A stretch of DNA of 64,000 nt from Pyrocephalus nanus (GCA_038380795.1 CM076270.1:17872001-17936000); one strand, 5' to 3'. Counted from the stretch's first letter, positions 39,673 to 51,184 are shown. Made by a program: numbers and translations. The notes: generated by a model from the sequence alone, not told the origin.

Positions 39673-41182
39673 AGATTTTTGTCCTACTCAGTATCTGACT
39701 TCCATGTATACTTTAGCCCCTTTTACTTGAACTCACCTTGCTTAAAACTAATAGTGTGCAATACTGAATAAGAATAGCTCAGCAAAGCTGGGCAAAAAGG
39801 CTCAACTAACATTAAAATCAAGTCTGTGCACAACATCCATCAGGACAATATTGAGAAGACTCACACAGGATTAGAAAGCCGAATTTAAAGTTATGATACA
39901 CATTGCAGTCTTGGTATCAAAAGGAAATAAGGATACATTAAATACAGATCTGATTTAGGAGATCAGAGAGATGTAAATCTCCCAGGCAGATTCCCATACA
40001 CGGAGCCTCTGAAGTCAACGCAGCTGGACAGCATTACTTGCATTGCCCTTATCAAGCTCTGACAGACATTTGTACCTCAAAAGGTTCATCACTGCAAGAT
40101 CAGAATCACAGTTCCTCCTGTGATGACAAAGTACCTGGTGCATCAGAAAACAGGGCACAGCATCGGCAATGTGCAAGCCAGAAAGAACTGCAAGGTTGAA
40201 AATGAGAGGCCGGACTGTGTAAAGCATCTAAATTGCAAAAACCAGTCCAATTCCAAGCAGGTGACTCTTTGAAGATGCCTGAAAGTACAGTCTCTAGATT
40301 CTGTGCTGCCCTTTGCCTGGCCAGTCTCCATGAGCTGATTTGGAGAGGTGTAAAAGCCACTTGAAATCAGCTGAGAACTCCTTTCTCAGGGCCTCTGAGA
40401 AGGCAGCTGGACCTGGCCATGCACTGGCCCTTGCAGCCACCAACATCTCTGACCACCCACGTTCACTCTTCCCTCAAACTGCCATAGCCAGGAAGGGGAA
40501 CAGTGACACATGGACTTCCTGAACCTCTCACAAGAGCCTGGTGTGACACAGAATCCCAGAAGCAGCAAAACACTAAGAACTGACACTACAGCACTTTAGT
40601 CTGATCTGGTAAGAAGCTTCCATCACTATCAACAGAAAATTGCAGATTGATTTTACTCACAACTATATGACAGCAGTTACCTTCCAATGCTGGCATTCAC
40701 AAATGAGGGCACAGCAAAAGATGAAAAGAAAATCAGAGCAAAACAATAAACAATCGAAAAGCAGTGGCTAAATACAACTCAGAACTGTTAGACAAAGCTA
40801 CAGCAATGCTCTTAAACTGGCACTTTCTTTTACACTGGGATTACATAGACAAGTTGAGAAGTATTTTGAATTTAGACCTTTGTAACTGCTTCATTATTAC
40901 AGTGTCCTGGATAACGAAATAAGACTTTGTAAAACAGGTATCTTATTCATTGAAAAGAAATACGTCCTTTATCTGACAGACAGTGGGGTTTGCCTTTGCT
41001 AGTACAGATATCTTGTTTGATGGAAAACATTTGTTTTTAAATATGTCAATGCAACGGATCCTGAGGAAAAACACATTATAAACCATTAGTAGAAATACAC
41101 TGCATTGCCCTTAAAAACTGCACCCTTTTTAATATACATTATGAACATATTTCATGCTGGTTTGATCAGTAATCTTCTTACA
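39673..41182. other. Unannotated DNA
   Basis: Open frames reach 84 codons (40106-40360, minus) with no recognisable family. No transposon ends recognised. Confidence 0.55.
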
Positions 41183-41210
41183 GTGTAAAAGTGTAAGAGT
41201 GTAAAATGTA
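41183..41210 (+). repeat. 8-base tandem repeat, three copies
   Basis: GTGTAAAA, GTGTAAGA and GTGTAAAA follow one another directly from 41183 to 41206 and are followed by TGTA. This is a short microsatellite-like duplication. Confidence 0.9.
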
Positions 41211-41392
41211 TTAGTTGATGTGGAGTCCTCTTTCCTCATTCTGCAACAATTTATGTCTATTAAAATATTGGCTGAATCCAATGAAATGAGTTGATTCTGT
41301 CTCATCCCAAGGTTTGACCTTGTTCTATTTTGTTACAGAAACTTCAAAAGGGCTGTCTTGGAGAGGTGACTGCTACATCATACAAATATTTG

Positions 41393-41418
41393 CCAATTCA
41401 GGAACATAAGAACTTTCT
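41393..41418 (+). repeat. 26-base direct repeat, copy B
   Basis: Identical to 39647-39672. It is followed within 9 bases by the perfect hairpin at 41427-41468, which copy A lacks. Confidence 0.9.
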
Positions 41419-41426
41419 GGAAACCT

Positions 41427-41468
41427 CCAGAAACCTCCAAATTCAAATGCTTTTTCAGAGGTTTCTGG
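41427..41468. repeat. Perfect 11-base inverted repeat (hairpin)
   Basis: CCAGAAACCTC at 41427-41437 is the exact reverse complement of GAGGTTTCTGG at 41458-41468, with a 20-base loop. The left arm also overlaps a small direct repeat (AAACCTCCAG then AAACCTCCAA). It lies next to copy B of the 26-base repeat. Confidence 0.9.
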
Positions 41469-42650
41469 TTAGCAAGATTATGACATTTAGCAGCAACAAA
41501 TAAAACCCTGGGTGAGTTATTCCATCCATGCCTCCTGCAGCTCCCTCTGCTGCAGCTGAACATGAGTGGGATCACAGCTCAAAATCTTTCACAGAACACA
41601 CCTCAGAAAGACATTGAAGTCTGGGTATTCAAGTTCCTTCCCTACAGGTGAGAAAAACTGAAAACTCCAAGCTGAAATGTGGCAGGATCAGAGCCCAGCC
41701 CTGGAAGCTCTACCCACAGGAATCCTGACAGTGTGCAAATGTGGGTGCAACGTGCCTGAACGGTGACTGAGCATCTCAAGTGTGAGAACACTAAATTAGG
41801 AGTCAGGCTCACAAGCACCAGACATGAACTGCTCCTGTGAAAGCACAGTGGTTGGTGTTACCCCAGGAACAGGTGTCAACACCTGAAGAACATCTCTGTC
41901 CAACAACAGCCATCACAGCACACTCTTTAGGACTACAAGGCACTACAGAGTCCTGTCACTGTATGAATGACACAACTTGCAAATCTCAGGTACAACAGCA
42001 CTTTTCCAAAGAGTCCTGAAAACATTAAAAAACCATTTTTAATTATGATTCCATGGACTCGTGCAGCTCGCAAACCCCAGAAAACACAGGACAGCCATTT
42101 CAGTATTTTTGGGAAAACTGATTTTCACTGATGTGACTGGGAAGCCCTGATTAGAGATAGTAACATCCTTACCATTTTGAAAAATCAGAATTAAAATACA
42201 AACCACTTCATGTTAATGTAAGTACCTTTTCCATTTTATCTCCTTGTTTCAACATGAAAATTCAATTATCTTTTAGAGAACTTAGCTGCTGCCACTTTAG
42301 AGACACTGCCTTTGCAGCTGTGTGTTCATGGTTCTGATCACGCCTTTTGGGCCTGCAAATAGGATCTATGAGCCCAAATTACAAACGAGACTCAAGCCCC
42401 ACCTTTGCAAACATAACATGTTCACTAATACTGTTTGAAAACAAAGTGTAGTGAGCCTTTGTTCACTTACTGTACACTTATTCTGAATTCTTGCCACTCT
42501 GTAATGACATCCAGTAGCAGCACTGGCACACAACACCTTCTTTAAGTCAGGCTTTTATAATCAAAGTTGTCAATAAAAAGCCTGAAGCTGGTTAGTAAGA
42601 TACAGGGTTCTTCTGAGTGATGTCAGTGACAGTGGAACTCCAAGTATTAA
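41469..42650. other. Unannotated DNA
   Basis: No coding frame of note and no transposon ends recognised. Confidence 0.5.
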
Positions 42651-43520
42651 AGAGATGTTTTAAAAAAAAACAAAAAAAAGGCAAGTGTTTTACATCAAAT
42701 CTTACAAAACTGTACATAATAATAGTCTACAACATGAAAATGGCCATTAAACTGTTGTAATAGTTATGAAATGTAGTAAAAGTAACAATTCTAATGTTTC
42801 GTATATTTATCATATTAATCACTGTATTCAACAGCTGTGTTTGTATACATATATTCAATGGCACTGTAAACAGTTGTTGGAAAACACACATTAACTCTTA
42901 ACCCATTAGAAGTTATTATAGTACTTTTTCATCCAAAACCTTAAAACACATCAATGTATTGATTAAAAAAAAAAAAGCCTTGTAATATAATGCACATTTG
43001 ACATTTTCTAGGGTAGCAATCAAGATGAGGCAAAACAGAGAATGTTCTAGATTTCAGAGTGTTTTACATTTACACCTAACGTGATACAAAATTTTAAACA
43101 TTAAATGTAATTAAATAATACACAGTTTATGAAACAGTTGATTTCAGAGAACCATAATGCACAAAATCTAATTAGAGTCTAATGGGAGTTCCCAATAATT
43201 TATATCTCTGGGACCTGTAAGGAAAACTTCAGTTGGTATGTAACATCATATGGGCAAAGTAAGTTTGAACTGAATTATCTTTTTTCTCTGTGCAGAGCTG
43301 CATTCAAGTGGATAAAACATCATTATGTTTATTTATATTTCCCTTTGCTGGACATTCATCCAATAAGCCTGGAGCATATGCTTAAGCACTTGTTAATGAC
43401 ATTTTGTGGGGCAGGGAAACTCCCTATCTATATCCCTCAGTAAACAAAGTGGTTCTATTTTTTTCCATAATTAAGGCAACTATACTGATATATTAGACAC
43501 ACCATATGCTTTTATGTTGC
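42651..43520 (-). other. Very AT-rich segment, possible distal 3' UTR of the minus-strand exon
   Basis: About 870 bases of very AT-rich, non-repetitive DNA below the candidate terminal exon. On the minus strand it reads like vertebrate 3' UTR (AU-rich, with ATATGTATAC and TGTACAG-type stretches) and ends in an oligo-T/oligo-A-rich region. AATAAA on the minus strand occurs at 43333-43328. Whether it is transcribed cannot be told from sequence, and an earlier AATAAA at 44040-44035 could end the transcript first. Confidence 0.2.
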
Positions 43521-43614
43521 TTCCTAAAATCTAAACAGTAAGAGTGGAAAGAAGTTTCAAACATGCTTTCAACTTCTTGACCACACAGGAATTTCATCAA
43601 GCTGGTGGAGAGAG

Positions 43615-43710
43615 TACTTCACCTGCTCTAGTGGGAGATGTTCCTGCTCACAGCAGGGCTAGGGACCAGATGATCTTTAAGGTCCATTCCAACTCTTTAA
43701 CATTCCATGG
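43615..43710 (+). mobile_element. CR1 LINE 3' end, short
   Basis: Follows the extreme CR1 3' UTR: 'ctctagtgggagatgttcc', 'gaccagatgatctttaaggt', 'ccattccaac', and a degenerate ATTCTATG-like end, 'acattccatgg'. It is severely 5'-truncated, about 95 bases. If the transcript of the nearby minus-strand exon extends this far, the element would lie antisense in its 3' UTR. Confidence 0.85.
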
Positions 43711-44154
43711 ACTGCAGACACAGCTTGTTAGCTGTTCACTTAAAATATAAAGTATGGATTGGCTTGAATTTAAAGACTGACCATTCATATAACTTATCAG
43801 AAAAATTAAACAAACAAAACCAGCCAGTCAGATTCTAGCAAATGGAATCAATAAAAACAGTAACACACCCATACACAGCTTCTGTGTTTTCCATTATTTC
43901 TACCCCATAACTTAAGCTACTCAGACCCCTGTCATCATCCCCTCTGTATCTTGGGTGGGCTCTGCCAAAGGCTATCTCCAGATATTCTAAGTGATGACAC
44001 TTGGTATCTGCCAACTCCAGCATAGCATTTCATATTTATTCTAACATACCACATCAACTAGAGAGCCATTTAGTTTTGTTTTCTGTTGGGTAAGGCTGCA
44101 GGTATAAAGGACAGTGAACAGAAGCAGTAGCACAGTGGCTGCAAGGCAACACAG
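43711..44154 (-). other. Non-coding interval below the candidate terminal exon
   Basis: If the exon at 44357-44155 is real, this is its proximal 3' UTR. A minus-strand AATAAA lies at 44040-44035, about 115 bases after the stop codon, and could serve as a poly-A signal. The interval also contains C/T-rich unassigned sequence at 43880-44000. No coding frame is supported here. Confidence 0.35.
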
Positions 44155-44357
44155 CTACAGCAGACAACGCCACAGAACTGCCAGTGCTGCTAAAACAACA
44201 AGGGAGGGGCTCAGGGCTGGGCTGCTCCCACTTCCAGTTACACTGTGTTTGGAGGATGACTTGACAGTGCTTCTCGTGGTTGTGGTGTCCGTCTTTTTCA
44301 CAGTTGGTTTTGGTTCGTTTCTGTTCGCTGGATGGGTTTTCTTGTCCTTGAGTATAT
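44155..44357 (-). CDS. Candidate terminal exon of an unrecognised GPI-anchored protein
   Basis: What I see: on the minus strand a pyrimidine-rich stretch ends in 'ctttcatgttttcag', and the exon would begin at 44357 in phase 1. It reads 66 codons to a TAG at 44157-44155. The peptide starts ILKDKK, has a Lys/Pro/Thr-rich stalk (KKTDTTTTRSTVKSSSK), then small residues GSGSSP, and ends in a hydrophobic tail LVVLAALAVLWRCLL exactly at the stop. Known: this order (Ser/Thr stalk, small-residue omega site, spacer, 12-17 hydrophobic residues, stop) is the GPI-attachment signal of cell-surface proteins. Inferred: the last exon of a GPI-anchored protein transcribed leftward. I do not recognise the family. 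Against it: a second minus-strand frame is also open here, and no upstream exon is certain. A chance match is possible. Confidence 0.45.
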
Positions 44358-44450
44358 CTGAAAACATGAAAGTAAACGTAAGATTAATCACACATCTTTT
44401 TAACAGGGGCTTTAACTTCTGTCTGTTGCTGGAACATGTTGTATACTCAC

Positions 44451-44532
44451 TCTGAACAACTGAAATACATGCAGAGAGCGATGGGGCACTTGCACTGATG
44501 TTGCATTTGGACCCAGTGTGGCTCCTCTGTCC
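44451..44532 (-). CDS. Possible upstream exon segment, joined by a 93-base intron
   Basis: On the minus strand a strong donor, GTGAGTATAC, starts at 44450. With the acceptor at 44358 it defines a 93-base intron, which has a branch-like GATTAAT and a good pyrimidine tract. The phase-1 frame then stays open back to a TGA at 44535-44533, giving 27 codons with two Cys (TGSKCNIS..SACISVVQ). No convincing acceptor with a pyrimidine tract lies inside this open stretch, and stops block it further up. A different frame is open longer here (44587-44451). So either this is not an exon, or an acceptor or sequence change is missed. Confidence 0.2.
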
Positions 44533-44818
44533 TCAGCACCCACCGCTTTGCCCAACAAGTCTTCTCTGACTGCCTGGCTCTACTTGGCTACTCAGACACC
44601 TCTGAGCAGAATGTCAGGCATTCTGCATTGCAGTGGCTGCTCTCAGAACCTGATCTTCTCTCACAAAAGTAACTTCGGTTTCACCTGGGGTGGGAACTGT
44701 CTCAAGCTTTAGAACACAATGCTAAAATTGAGTGGTTTAATAACACAGCACAGTGAGGCAACCGCCAAGCTGGTGAGAGACTGCAGGAGGAGATTGGAAA
44801 GCATATTGACTTAATGAA

Positions 44819-45065
44819 ATCATAGAATGGTTTGGGTTGGAAGGAACATTAAAGATCTCCTATTTCTAACCCCCTGCCATGGGCAGGGGTCCCAACTGCT
44901 AGACCAGGTTGCTCTGAGCCCCATCCAACCTTGCCTTAAACACTTCCAGGGATGGGCAATGTCTTACAGTGTGTCAGCACCTTATGAGTAAAGAACTTCC
45001 TAGGATCTAAACTAATCTTTCCATGTAAAGAGTCACTCTCCTTCCTTTTTTTAAGTCCCTTTCCA
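44819..45065 (-). mobile_element. CR1 LINE 3' end
   Basis: Very clear reverse-complement CR1: 'tcatagaatggtttgggttg' at the 3' end, then 'accccctgccatgggcaggg', 'ctagaccaggttgctctgag', 'ccccatccaaccttgcctta', 'acacttccagggatgggcaa', and the 'aagaacttcctaggatctaa' stretch. It is 5'-truncated at about 45065. It lies in the same orientation as the candidate exon at 44155-44357 and just upstream of it. Confidence 0.95.
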
Positions 45066-45151
45066 GATGCATTTTGGGTTAATTCCATTCGTTTTTATAT
45101 AAAGGACTAGATTCAGAAGAAAGTAGGAATTCCTTATTGTAAAAACATCCT

Positions 45152-45166
45152 TTTTTTTTTTTTTTT
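45152..45166. repeat. Poly-T tract (15 T)
   Basis: Fifteen T about 85 bases right of the truncated CR1 end. It is probably unrelated to the CR1, because CR1 does not end in poly-A. Confidence 0.85.
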
Positions 45167-46099
45167 AAAGTGACCAATTGAGAAGAGTCTCCAGTTATCT
45201 AAACATTCCCAAGCTATGTGCAAGTATTACTGAGATCATATTGCCCTTGAACCCTCTCACTGCCATTGTGGAGAATGAGAAAAACCCCACTATATCATCT
45301 GAAGGGATGATGATTTAACAGCCAGTCTGTAAAAACACACCTGAGTGCTTTGCAAAAAACAAATGCCTACCTGCAAGAATTTATAATTAACAATAAATGT
45401 TCAGGTCCAAGCTTAAAGGACTTCTGATACTAATGAATGCAGTGCACACACACAAGAAAGCAAAAGGCATAGCGTGGAATGCAGATGAAAAACCATTCCA
45501 ATCTTAAAATAAAAACTCTGCATCACAGAAGCAAGTTCCTGGCAGAAACTGGAAAGATGGAAAGTACTCCAGAAATGTAAATGCAATCTGAGATCATTGT
45601 CTGCATGCCACTAGTTCTGAACAACCATCAATAAATTCACTTCATAATAAAAATGAGCTATTGTATTGGGAAAGCACACATTGTTCTTCCGCCAGAGTAA
45701 ACTGCAAAAGGAATGCAATGGATTCCTCCATCTTATCGTAATATCAACATTAATCCCAAAGGAATGTGTGATTCCTAGACCTCACTCAAGAGGGACTGCA
45801 GGGAAGGGACACTGGCTGGCAAGGGATACAGTGGGCAGAGGGTGCTCTGACACTGCACTCCAAATTCCTTACTGCAAAAGGCAAATGTAGCTGCTCTTCG
45901 ATTCCAACCTGCGGTGGAGCGAACAGAAAGGAGGGGGAGAACAAGCATGCTCCAAATGTTTAGAAAATATCAGTATTCTGGGGACATTTAAAGAAAAATG
46001 GACAACCTTCACACTGTCATTAAAGTAAATTAAGAATAAATCATGGAAATAGGTGTGTTCTGACACTGCCTGGAGTCCTTTCCATCACTGTCATTCTCC
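45167..46099. other. Unannotated DNA
   Basis: No coding frame or repeat recognised. If the GPI exon is real, this is likely intron. Confidence 0.5.
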
Positions 46100-46660
46100 T
46101 TTGCAACTGCAGTAAAGGCGCTATTTCTCTGCTGCCTCTTATATCATCCCAGCCTGCTGACTTCAGCTCTCTGGGGCCAGCTGATTAAATTAAGACCTCA
46201 CTCAGGTAAATCTACTCCCCTCTTTCTGCTGGCCATGTCCAGCATCGTAACTTGATTGGCGTCTATAAACCGGGCAAGACTGAAAGGTATTAATTCGTTT
46301 CTTACTATTGACTTAACAAAAAAATCTAAGGTAAGATTTAATGCTATCAGAGAGGCTGTTGGTTTTTAAAAGCTTTCCTCTCGGTGACTGCTTAATGCAC
46401 TGCATAACAAGCATTAAATAATACATTAGAAAACTCTGCCTTTATCTTTCCCAGGGAAAGGACCACATTCTGAATTCTCTCTGTCTTCACAGCAGAGTAT
46501 CTTCCCATGCTATTCACGGCCAATTTTAATCTGGGATCTAATTGTGCCAACCTGAAATTTTATTTAAAATGTTCTGTTTTCTCCTTTCTTAAAACTAAAT
46601 AAAAATAGCCCAACTTCTAACGCAGTTCAAAATCTTTTTCAATCCTATATTTAGTTTTTA
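46100..46660. other. Candidate conserved non-coding segment
   Basis: Non-repetitive DNA with homeodomain-type cores (GATTAAATTA near 46185, TATTAATTCG near 46290) and no long open frame. The texture resembles vertebrate enhancers, but this is an impression only. Confidence 0.2.
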
Positions 46661-49600
46661 ATGCCCAAGTTTCAGCAGTGTAAAGAATTCATGTTTTATT
46701 CCAGTTTCCTCAGAGTTCCTGTTGCTTACTCACTCCAGGATTTTGGCTGAGAGACTCTGAGTTAAATGAGTTTTTCCTCTTAAATCTTCTTCTCTGAGTC
46801 AGATATAGGTTAGGTTCAGTCTACCACTGACATTCAAAAGGCAAAAAATCATGCTGGAAAAAAATAAAAGTGTCAATGTGAAGACTAGCACAGAAATGAA
46901 ACTCCAGTCTCAATAAAGCAAATCCCAGATGTTCAGCACTCATGAATCCAGCCTACAGAGTATGACTTCCTAAAAACAACCAATCAAAGCCCACAGTTTT
47001 GGTTTGTTCTAGTATTTACCTTCTGCATTTTAAAGGCTTTATGGTTCCCAACTAGAAGCTTTCTCCATTGCTAGAAAATTCCTTTCACCATCAGTCTCTC
47101 TCTGTCCTTTCCAGAACTGGAGTGGTTAAAATCTGAGGGCATCAGCTAACCTCAGGCTGACACATGTGATGGCCTTTTGGATGCTGGCACGTGGATATTA
47201 TTCTACACTGTTTATTTATCACTGCAGTGTGATGGTGACACAGCCACTGCAGTAGCTACTCTGCTGTTCCTCATCCAGGCTCCCAGTGTGAATATTCAAA
47301 CCCTGCCAAAAGGAGTATTTAGTGAAGGCAGCTGACTGCCAAAGCAGCCTTTGTGAGCGGCCTTTCGGGACTCTGGCCGAGGACAAGGTCTGTCGGGTCA
47401 CTGAAGATGGCTCAGAGTTCCTCCAGGCCCCGTGATTACTGTGAGCACAGGGAACAACAGCTCAGCTAGTCCAGGGGATTGAGTCCACTTCCTCAGCTGA
47501 ACTTTCATCCGTGTTAACTGCTGTTAAATTAATATCTTGACAGTATAAACAAAGCACATAATGAAAATTACTTGACCCCGCTGTTTAGAGCGTTCAGGAT
47601 TATCTTCACCTCCAAGATCTAACCACAGATTGCTACCCAGTAATGCATGTGCTGCTCTGATGGCACTGAACTACTCATAAATACTTACATGGATCAATAC
47701 TGCTCCTCAGAGAGACCAGCTAAGGATGAAAGGGAGATCAAAACTGTCACTGTCATCTAATTTAGGAACAGGAAACCTTCCCTACAGTGAGGGCTGAGCA
47801 TGCCTTTCAAATGCATTTGGTGAGTTGTATGTTAAAGCACACCTTAATCTTAGCCAGTAATGTTAGAGGGGCAAAACAACGTGGTTATTTTTAAGGCTAT
47901 TACCATGTTATCTGACACGAGTTCAAGTCATATTGACACCCCAGCTGTTAGTTCCTCCCTCCTAGGCCAAATGATTTGCAGTTTGCTACTGCTAGGAATT
48001 ATCAAATATGTAACTATTTCTTGATGTAGTTGCATGCTATTGCTCTCTAAGGAACAGTATCAGCAAGGTCTGCTTCAATCTATTTATGTTTCCGATGGTC
48101 CTGCCAAGGGATGACCAAATTCAGCAACTTAACAGAAGCCTCTTTCCATTCTTGTCCTTCTCTTGATCTGACTTGAGCTCAGCCCTTCCTCTGGGATTGT
48201 AAATTATCAGTGTGAGAGGAAGCCTTTCCCTGCAAAGATCTGCCAGTGCCACTGGACCCTCTCATCTCTTGAGACATGCCCAGCGCTGTCTCCGTTGAGA
48301 TGAAGCATAAATGCAAAGACTCCCTGCTGCAGACTGAGAACGTACCCGTGCAGCAAAGGAAAAGGGCAGGAAGGGAAGGGCAGGTGAACTGGCTGATTTC
48401 CCATCGAGGAAACTGGATTAGCTTTGGAGAAACCTGTGTTTGAGCTGTCCCAGAACCTTTAAGCTCCAGCCCTTGTTGCCCTCCCTGTCACACCGAGCAG
48501 AGGGTCTCTGGCAGACTCTGCTTTGTAGGGCAGGGCCAAAGCACCAGTGCCTGGGGAGGAACCTGCTGGGGCCCCGGTACCTGCTCCTCTGGCACTGCCA
48601 TTGTCACCAAGCAATGGCTGTGCTGCCTGCGGCCATCTAAGGCTACACATCTTACCAGACAAGTGCACTGCCCCTGTGAGGGGATCCTGAATAAAAACAA
48701 ACCAGAGAGGTCTGCCAGACTAGTCTTGTAAATGTTAATTACAGCAGCCTGGTTCCTAATGGAGTGGGGCACTGACAGCAGAGAATCCACGCTCATCAAT
48801 CCACCGTGCCCATATCGAAGTGGGGATTCTGAACAAGTTTCCATCAGTTTTACACCACGAGCTGCCAGGGAGAACTTCCAACCCAGCTATTTGGGGAGAA
48901 AAAAGAAGGGGAGATTGTTTATTTCTGCTTTCCCACATTAACTACACCAGGTCAGACCTGTCTATTTCTTCCTAGACTTTCATGCAAACACCGTGCTTTG
49001 AAAAGACAGAATGTCAGCATCTACAATAGCAAATTAACACCTTGGTCTTGAATGCCTCATTGTGGTTGTAATGACACTCATAATGCAGGTCCAAAGTGAA
49101 CTGGTCAGCACCTGCACTTACTCTCCACATTGGAACTCAGTTGCTTGATAAATTTCCCTTCGATCACAGGCTTAGGTTTGGCTGACAGCTTCATAAGAAA
49201 ATTAAAGCTAGGTGCAACTTGGTGGAACAGGCTCTTAAATTACAGTAGATGCTGCAGTGTTATTATTAGCTTTTTATCACCTCTGGTAGCAAAAGCTGAA
49301 ATTACTTTTACATATTCAAAGGAAGAAGCTCTGAAACAAAGCAATGCTGTCGCCGTAAAACGTACCAACAATTTCCAAATAATCCATTATCCTGACGTTA
49401 AGACCAGCACTAATTATTTCCAGTTACAGCTGCAGCAAACCAACGGAAATGGGAATAAGAGAACTCCTGAGGTGTGATAATTCGTGATCCAATTCTTCAC
49501 ATTCTGGAGTCTGTTATTGTCCACTATATGATACCAGTCAGTAAAAAGCCGGTGTAATACATCCCTTCTGGAGTCAGCAGAAGGAAATACTGAGCTCTGC

Positions 49601-51184
49601 AGTCTCCCATAAATGTACCTGTTCTACCCTTTTCTTTTTCAGCCTGACAATAGGGTGTCCATGGAAGCCTTCTCCCCACACACCTTCTCACGGAAACTTG
49701 GCGTTAGGAGGGGGAAAAAAAAAGTTTAATCAGAAAATGGAAGAACTACCAACTGCCCTAAGGGCACTCTCCCCACTTAACTCCTGAGTGGCATTAGCTT
49801 CAGGCCTCTCCAGAAGACCTGGGGGACAAGATTTGGGGGTAAACTGATGTGTTCTGAAGGTCTTTCCGTTTCTCTTTTTAAGGAGTAAGTGAAGTTGGCC
49901 TTGGGGGAAGAGTCATAAATTAGAACAAGGATTATCTATGTCCAGATTGTAATTGTGCATTAAACTTCTGCGTGATCTCTGGCAGATCACCTCTCCCGTA
50001 GACCGATGTGAGAACTACTTTATTTCCTACATATTTTGTGTGTTTTGGATGCAAATTCTTCATCCTGAGAAGAACCACACCCACTCTCTTCAAGAAATAA
50101 CATTGGCTGGATCTTTCAGAACTAAAGTCAAATGCAACAAAGGAAAAAATAGCAATAAAAGCAGGAACAACTATGAGACAATTTGAGATGTCAGGTACCT
50201 AGAAATCAAACTTGCGTAATAAAAAAAAACAACTCCTTCCCTCATTCCCAAACAATCTTTTTCTCTATACACACTTGAATGCAATATATCCATTTATAGA
50301 GAGAGCAGGACATGCTCTAAGGAAACCTGTCACTGTGTGTGTTTGTCTTTTGATGTACAGCTGCCACAGCAAACGCTGCATGATTTTCAGGAACCACAAT
50401 AAAACTGCATTAGTTCTGAGGGCTAAAAAGTAAACCTGCACATATAACTGCCTCAGCTCCTGCCACGGTAAATGTCAACATAGAACAATTCATCTTTTCC
50501 TTGGGAAGAAATAACCTAACAAACCTTGTATGATTCAGCAGTACTTCCATTATTCAATCAGTCATTTGCAAGAAAGGGTTTTGTCATTTTGTTTACACTA
50601 ATACAGGACTTATTCAAATGCAGACAAGCCGAAAGTATAAGCTTAAAACATGCCAAACATCTTTTACATTTCCTGGAAACATCTGTTTTTAGTCTAGTCC
50701 TAGGCACATGTTTGTGGTCGCAATGTTTAAGCTTGTTTAGTTTGCCAGATACCTCGAACACAGTGCAGCACAGCTGACATGATATCCTGAAACACAGCAT
50801 GCAAGTATCTGTAAAACACGATGTTCCCAGTAAATCTGTTGAACATTCACTGTAACTTTCTTGTAATGAAAGAAACAACCGAAAAGCTCTGTGACTGCCT
50901 TCTGCCATCACTGTATGCTGCAATTAATTAGTTAAGTTTAGAAATTCTGTACATGCCTCACTAGTAATATCACGAAGACTGAGAGCGATCCTGATACCGC
51001 ATGCCTCACATGCTCAAAACTCCTATTAAACTTAATGGGAGTTTGGGGGGATGTGAGGAATGCAGGACTGACCTTTATGGTTAAAGATGAATGTGTGCTC
51101 TAGACTTCAAAGATTAGGTGCCCCTGCCAGTCTGGAGTGTGCAAATGATCAGCACGCCAAGTGCTGAAGGCATCTGCTAAATAT
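46661..51184. other. Unannotated DNA; no gene recognised
   Basis: Contains a CG-richer patch near 47340-47400 and a GC-richer stretch at 48430-48640 with overlapping short frames on both strands. A 115-codon plus-strand frame at 49130-49477 has no recognised domain. No transposon ends. Confidence 0.5.

Noticed and set aside
44114..44455. 113-codon plus-strand open frame over the GPI exon
   Set aside because: It is the antisense shadow of the minus-strand exon; its hydrophobic part has no signal context.
44060..44587. Alternative minus-strand frame across the 93-base intron, rich in Cys and His
   Set aside because: It is open in both segments, but the composition looks random and it ends without any recognisable feature, whereas the other frame ends in a GPI-type tail. 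Kept only as a competing possibility.
47920..47960. GAGTTCAAGTC resembling a tRNA T-loop
   Set aside because: No A-box at the right distance and no cloverleaf arms could be drawn.
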